A stretch of 64,000 nucleotides of DNA from Selenomonadaceae bacterium (GTDB taxonomy: Bacteria; Bacillota; Negativicutes; Selenomonadales; Selenomonadaceae), in contig JAGABT010000012.1 of assembly GCA_017614505.1 (NCBI GenBank), positions 1 through 64,000 on the forward strand, read 5' to 3'. Shown piece after piece: positions 61,268-64,000 of the stretch. Both the position numbers and the translations under genes were made by a program. A model generated the notes under the pieces. That model was given only the letters and a program-made list of their open reading frames with translations. It made no database searches and was not told the DNA's origin. How positions within the stretch are numbered: the stretch's first letter is position 1; the number at the start of each line of letters is the position of its first letter.

Positions 61268-62225
61268 AATAATCCGCCCGCGCCGGCTTAGAATCTCAGA
61301 AAACATGCGGGCGCTGGTACGGGAAACGACGCTCGACGTTAAAGATTTCGTGTACCCGATTTTCGTAGTGGCGGGCGAAAACGTTCGCGAAGAAATTCCC
61401 AGTATGCCGAATTGTTATCACCTGTCAGTTGACAACGCCGTCGAGCTGGCGAAGAAAATTTCCGCGCTGGGTATTCCTGCGGTTGAAATTTTCGGTCTGC
61501 CGGAATACAAGGACGAAATTGGCTCAAGCGCGTGGGATATGACAAGCCCCGTCCAGCGCGCCATTTCCGCAATAAAAAAATCCGTGCCGGAACTTTTAAT
61601 CGTCGGCGACGTCTGCCTTTGCCAGTACACCAGCCACGGTCATTGCGGCAGGCTCTGCGGCAGCTACGTTGACAATGACGAGACGCTGAAACTCCTGCAG
61701 AAAGTTGCCGTCAGTCAGGCTCAAGCGGGCGCAGATATTGTGGCGCCGTCGGATATGATGGACGGGCGGGTTGCGGCGATTCGCGCAGCGCTCGACGAAA
61801 ATAATTTTGCCAACGTAACGATTATGAGCTACGCCGTGAAGTACGCGTCGGGCTTTTACGGACCTTTCCGCGACGCGGCTGACAGCGCTCCGCAGTTCGG
61901 CGACAGAAAACAATATCAAATGGACTGCGCCAATTCCCGCGAAGCTCTGCGCGAAGTTGAGCTGGACATTGCCGAGGGCGCCGATATTATCATGGTCAAG
62001 CCGGCGCTGGCGTATCTCGATATTGTCAGCAAGGTACGCGAAAAAATTAATCTGCCCGTGGCGGTGTACAACGTGAGCGGCGAATACGCCATGGTTAAGG
62101 CTGCCGCCGCAAACGGCTGGATTGACGAGCGCCGAATTGTGCTGGAAAGTTTGACGGCGATGAAACGCGCAGGCGCCGACATTATAATTAGCTACCACGC
62201 TATGGACGCCGCAAACTGGTTATAA
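61257..62225 (+). CDS. hemB: Delta-aminolevulinic acid dehydratase (porphobilinogen synthase)
   Basis: 322 residues. Makes porphobilinogen from two aminolevulinates. The zinc-binding triad is visible in VCLCQYTSHGHCG, and the two active-site lysines in SYAVKYASGFYGPFRDA and MVKPALAYLD. ATG 61257 lies 8 nt after GGGAG and overlaps the upstream gene by 11 bp. Confidence 0.96.
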   Translation: MFNKIIRPRRLRISENMRALVRETTLDVKDFVYPIFVVAGENVREEIPSMPNCYHLSVDNAVELAKKISALGIPAVEIFGLPEYKDEIGSSAWDMTSPVQRAISAIKKSVPELLIVGDVCLCQYTSHGHCGRLCGSYVDNDETLKLLQKVAVSQAQAGADIVAPSDMMDGRVAAIRAALDENNFANVTIMSYAVKYASGFYGPFRDAADSAPQFGDRKQYQMDCANSREALREVELDIAEGADIIMVKPALAYLDIVSKVREKINLPVAVYNVSGEYAMVKAAAANGWIDERRIVLESLTAMKRAGADIIISYHAMDAANWL

Positions 62226-62235
62226 AGGAAAAAAA

Positions 62236-62281
62236 GAAGCGCGCCATACGTAAAAAAAGAAGCGCGCCATATGTAAAAAAA
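62236..62281. repeat. Two tandem 23-bp units beside repeat copy G
   Basis: Units 62236-62258 and 62259-62281 differ by one base (GAAGCGCGCCATACG/ATG followed by T and seven A). A third partial unit, GAAGCGC, runs into the stem-3 arm of copy G. It looks like iteration of the outer end of the element. Confidence 0.8.
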
Positions 62282-62284
62282 GAA

Positions 62285-62406
62285 GCGCCCCTGCAAATTC
62301 GACGAATAGGAGAATTTGCTATGGGGCGCCGCCCGCGCCATTCGCCGGATGCGAATGCAGCGGGCTGGCTTTCTTTGTAACTTTCTTTCTCCACAGAAAG
62401 AAAGTT
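62285..62406 (-). repeat. Three-stem intergenic repeat, copy G (type I, with nested hairpin)
   Basis: Stem 1 AACTTTCTTTCT/AGAAAGAAAGTT (62379-62406). Stem 2 has outer GCCCGC/GCGGGC and inner CATTCGC/GCGAATG. Stem 3 GGCGCCCC/GGGGCGC-type arms; its loop is replaced by a 27-nt hairpin (62293-62319, GCAAATTC/GAATTTGC, loop GACGAATAGGA). On the minus strand T-tracts follow. It lies downstream of rpoD and is a likely terminator. Confidence 0.85.
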
Positions 62407-62417
62407 AATCCAAACTT

Positions 62418-63650
62418 CTATTCGAGAAAATCCTTAAGTTTTTTGCTACGGCTAGGATGGCGGAGCTTGCGCAGCGCCTTGGCTTCGATTTGGCGGATAC
62501 GTTCGCGGGTGACGTGGAAATTTTTACCGACTTCCTCAAGCGTTCGCGCCTTGCCGTCGATAAGTCCAAAACGCAAAGTCAGAACCTGCTTTTCGCGCGT
62601 CGTCAAGGTGCCGAGAACTTCAGCCAGCTGTTCCTTGAGAAGCGTAAACGACGCAACGTCCGCCGGTGCCTGCGCGTCGTGGTCTTCAATGAAGTCGCCC
62701 AGATGCGAATCTTCTTCCTCGCCGATAGGAGTTTCAAGCGAAACAGGTTCCTGCGCGATTTTCATAATTTCTCTCACGCGCTCAACAGGAACGTCCATTT
62801 CCTTGGCGATTTCCTCGGCGGTAGGTTCGCGCCCGTATTTCTGAAGGAGTTGACGCGAAACTCTAACCAATTTGTTAATCGTTTCGACCATATGCACGGG
62901 AATACGAATCGTGCGCGCCTGGTCAGCAATGGCGCGGGTTATCGCCTGACGAATCCACCACGTGGCGTAGGTGCTGAACTTGTAGCCCTTGTTATAGTCA
63001 AATTTCTCAACGGCTTTGATTAAGCCGAGGTTGCCTTCCTGAATCAAATCCAGAAACTGCATACCGCGCCCGACGTAGCGTTTGGCAATGCTGACAACGA
63101 GGCGCAGGTTAGCTTCCGCAAGTTCCTTTTGAGCGCTGCCGTCGCCATTTTCCATGCGCTTAGCCAGTTCGACTTCCTGATCCGCAGTCAAAAGCGGCAC
63201 GCGCCCAATTTCCTTGAGGTACATGCGGACGGGGTCGTCAATCGTCACGCCGTCGGGAATGGGAATTTCGACGGTTTCAGCGGGTTTTTCAGCCTCTTCA
63301 GTTTGAGTAATTTCAACGATTTCGGACACAGATTCATCAGCATTCGTCTCGGCGTCCTCGATAATCTCAACGCCTTTGGCAGTCAGCTCCGTGTATATGT
63401 CTTCAAATTCGGCGGCTTCTTTGTCGGCTGACAAATCCGGTCTCTGCGTGGCTTCCATAAGCTCGCTTTGAAAAATTTTGTTGCCGTTTTTATCGGCCTT
63501 TTCCAAGAGCATCGCCACTATCTGAGAGCTACGATTAATGCCAGCTCCAAGCGGCTCGACAGTTTCGGCATTTTCCACGTCGACTTCAGTATCTTCTGCC
63601 TCGACCGCCTCGGTTTCTTTCGTCACGGCAGCCCCAGTTTTTTCTGTCAT
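62418..63650 (-). CDS. rpoD: RNA polymerase primary sigma factor
   Basis: 410 residues. An acidic N-terminal stretch (region 1.1-like) precedes region 1.2 ([18 protein letters not shown]), regions 2-2.4 ([54 protein letters not shown]), region 3 and region 4 ([20 protein letters not shown]). ATG 63650 lies 7 nt after AAAGGAG. dnaG is directly upstream, as in other Firmicutes. Confidence 0.97.
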   Translation of the reverse strand: MTEKTGAAVTKETEAVEAEDTEVDVENAETVEPLGAGINRSSQIVAMLLEKADKNGNKIFQSELMEATQRPDLSADKEAAEFEDIYTELTAKGVEIIEDAETNADESVSEIVEITQTEEAEKPAETVEIPIPDGVTIDDPVRMYLKEIGRVPLLTADQEVELAKRMENGDGSAQKELAEANLRLVVSIAKRYVGRGMQFLDLIQEGNLGLIKAVEKFDYNKGYKFSTYATWWIRQAITRAIADQARTIRIPVHMVETINKLVRVSRQLLQKYGREPTAEEIAKEMDVPVERVREIMKIAQEPVSLETPIGEEEDSHLGDFIEDHDAQAPADVASFTLLKEQLAEVLGTLTTREKQVLTLRFGLIDGKARTLEEVGKNFHVTRERIRQIEAKALRKLRHPSRSKKLKDFLE

Positions 63651-63691
63651 GCTGTAGCTCCTTTCAATGATTTTGCAATTTCAGGTTCAAA

Positions 63692-64000
63692 CTACAATTC
63701 ATCCATTTCTTTTTTTATCCGCAACGTTTCCAGCATTTTTTCCTGTGAGGCTGCTTCGTCGCCGGATTTAAAATATTCTTCAGCTTCCTTGATTAACCTG
63801 CCATGCAGAGCTTTCAGGTACGCGTGCCGCAAAAATTTGAGTGAATCGTCAAAGGCTTTTCGCTCATTTTCCTGCGATTGGAAAACGACGCCCGCTAAGA
63901 TTCTGGAAAGTTCCGCGGCGGCTTCTGCGCTTAGCTCCCTGGCGGCGCTTACGTCGTCTGGACGGCGTTCTTCCGCTTGACATTTTTCAAGATAGCTGAT
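63692..64000 (-). CDS. dnaG: DNA primase, C-terminal end (cut by window edge)
   Basis: The last 102 residues of a protein that continues beyond position 64000. The segment is helical and highly charged (AAAELSRILAGVVFQSQENE, EAASQEKMLETLRIKKEMDE), as in the DnaB-interacting C-terminal domain of primase. Identification rests mainly on the dnaG-rpoD gene order; the catalytic domain is outside the window. The stop lies 41 bp upstream of rpoD. Confidence 0.75.
   Translation of the reverse strand: MSYLEKCQAEERRPDDVSAARELSAEAAAELSRILAGVVFQSQENERKAFDDSLKFLRHAYLKALHGRLIKEAEEYFKSGDEAASQEKMLETLRIKKEMDEL

Noticed and set aside
1..64000. CRISPR array, insertion sequence, tRNA or rRNA gene
   Set aside because: No regularly spaced direct repeats, transposase, cloverleaf or rRNA core was seen. 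The interspersed repeats are single hairpin elements, not arrays.

Overview
The window looks like chromosomal DNA of a Bacillota (Firmicutes) bacterium with a GC content slightly above 50 percent. It is most likely one of the Negativicutes (Selenomonas-like). Firmicute markers include RemA, SepF, DivIVA, YlmH, RNase M5, the dnaG-rpoD pair and YdcF. Other genes fit an anaerobic, diaminopimelate-type, motile organism: a four-subunit ferredoxin-linked 2-oxoacid oxidoreductase, DapF, CheA/CheB, and glycosyltransferases of the kind that decorate flagella or surface glycans. The taxonomic call is an inference. TTG start codons are unusually common (about 15 genes), each chosen from ribosome-binding-site spacing. 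I saw no rRNA, tRNA, CRISPR array, insertion sequence or prophage.

Layout. 1-6848 (minus): cheA (cut by the window edge), cheB, ribD, and an overlapping glycan cluster (methyltransferase-like, glycosyltransferase, Sir2 deacylase, GT-B-like). 7105-10932 (plus): pfkA, a small basic protein, a clostripain-family lipoprotein and a membrane protein. 10929-13979 (minus): murA and a SpoIVB/S55-domain protein. 14988-24992 (minus): korDABC, rsmA, rnmV, tmk, ydcF, then coaBC, rpoZ, gmk, remA, dapF, a MetH-activation-domain protein and a solitary FlhB-like protein. 25266-27334 (plus): an HPr-like protein lacking the phospho-histidine, an unknown anchored protein and a low-molecular-weight phosphatase. 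galU follows on the minus strand.

28434-33438 (plus) is the most novel block. It is a three-gene operon with its own strong promoter: a long protein ending in a GrpE-like module, a lid-less Hsp70-like ATPase, and an all-helical protein. It looks like a dedicated Hsp70 machine whose client is unknown. Then come mtlD, a MalY-type lyase, a fructose PTS operon (fruK, EIIAB, small secreted protein, EIIABC), ubiA-like, hypA, comF and a fused phosphomannose isomerase-ROK kinase. 45277-49268 (plus) is a partial his operon (hisH, hisA, hisF, hisIE) interrupted by a ribbon-helix-helix gene and a broken reading frame. 49327-58409 (plus) is a division cluster (yggS, sepF, ylmH, divIVA, lspA, rluD) with three sugar genes wedged between sepF and ylmH, followed by a phosphate-transport pair. 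58413-62225 carries murI, an unknown AT-richer gene, cobA-hemD and hemB. rpoD and the end of dnaG close the window on the minus strand.

Seven copies of an intergenic repeat of about 95-185 bp, in both orientations, punctuate the window. Each is built of three consecutive stem-loops, and the stems vary in sequence between copies while keeping their pairing. Three copies carry a nested 27-nt hairpin with an 8/11/8 layout. The third stem is usually followed by a T-tract, so many copies probably act as terminators.
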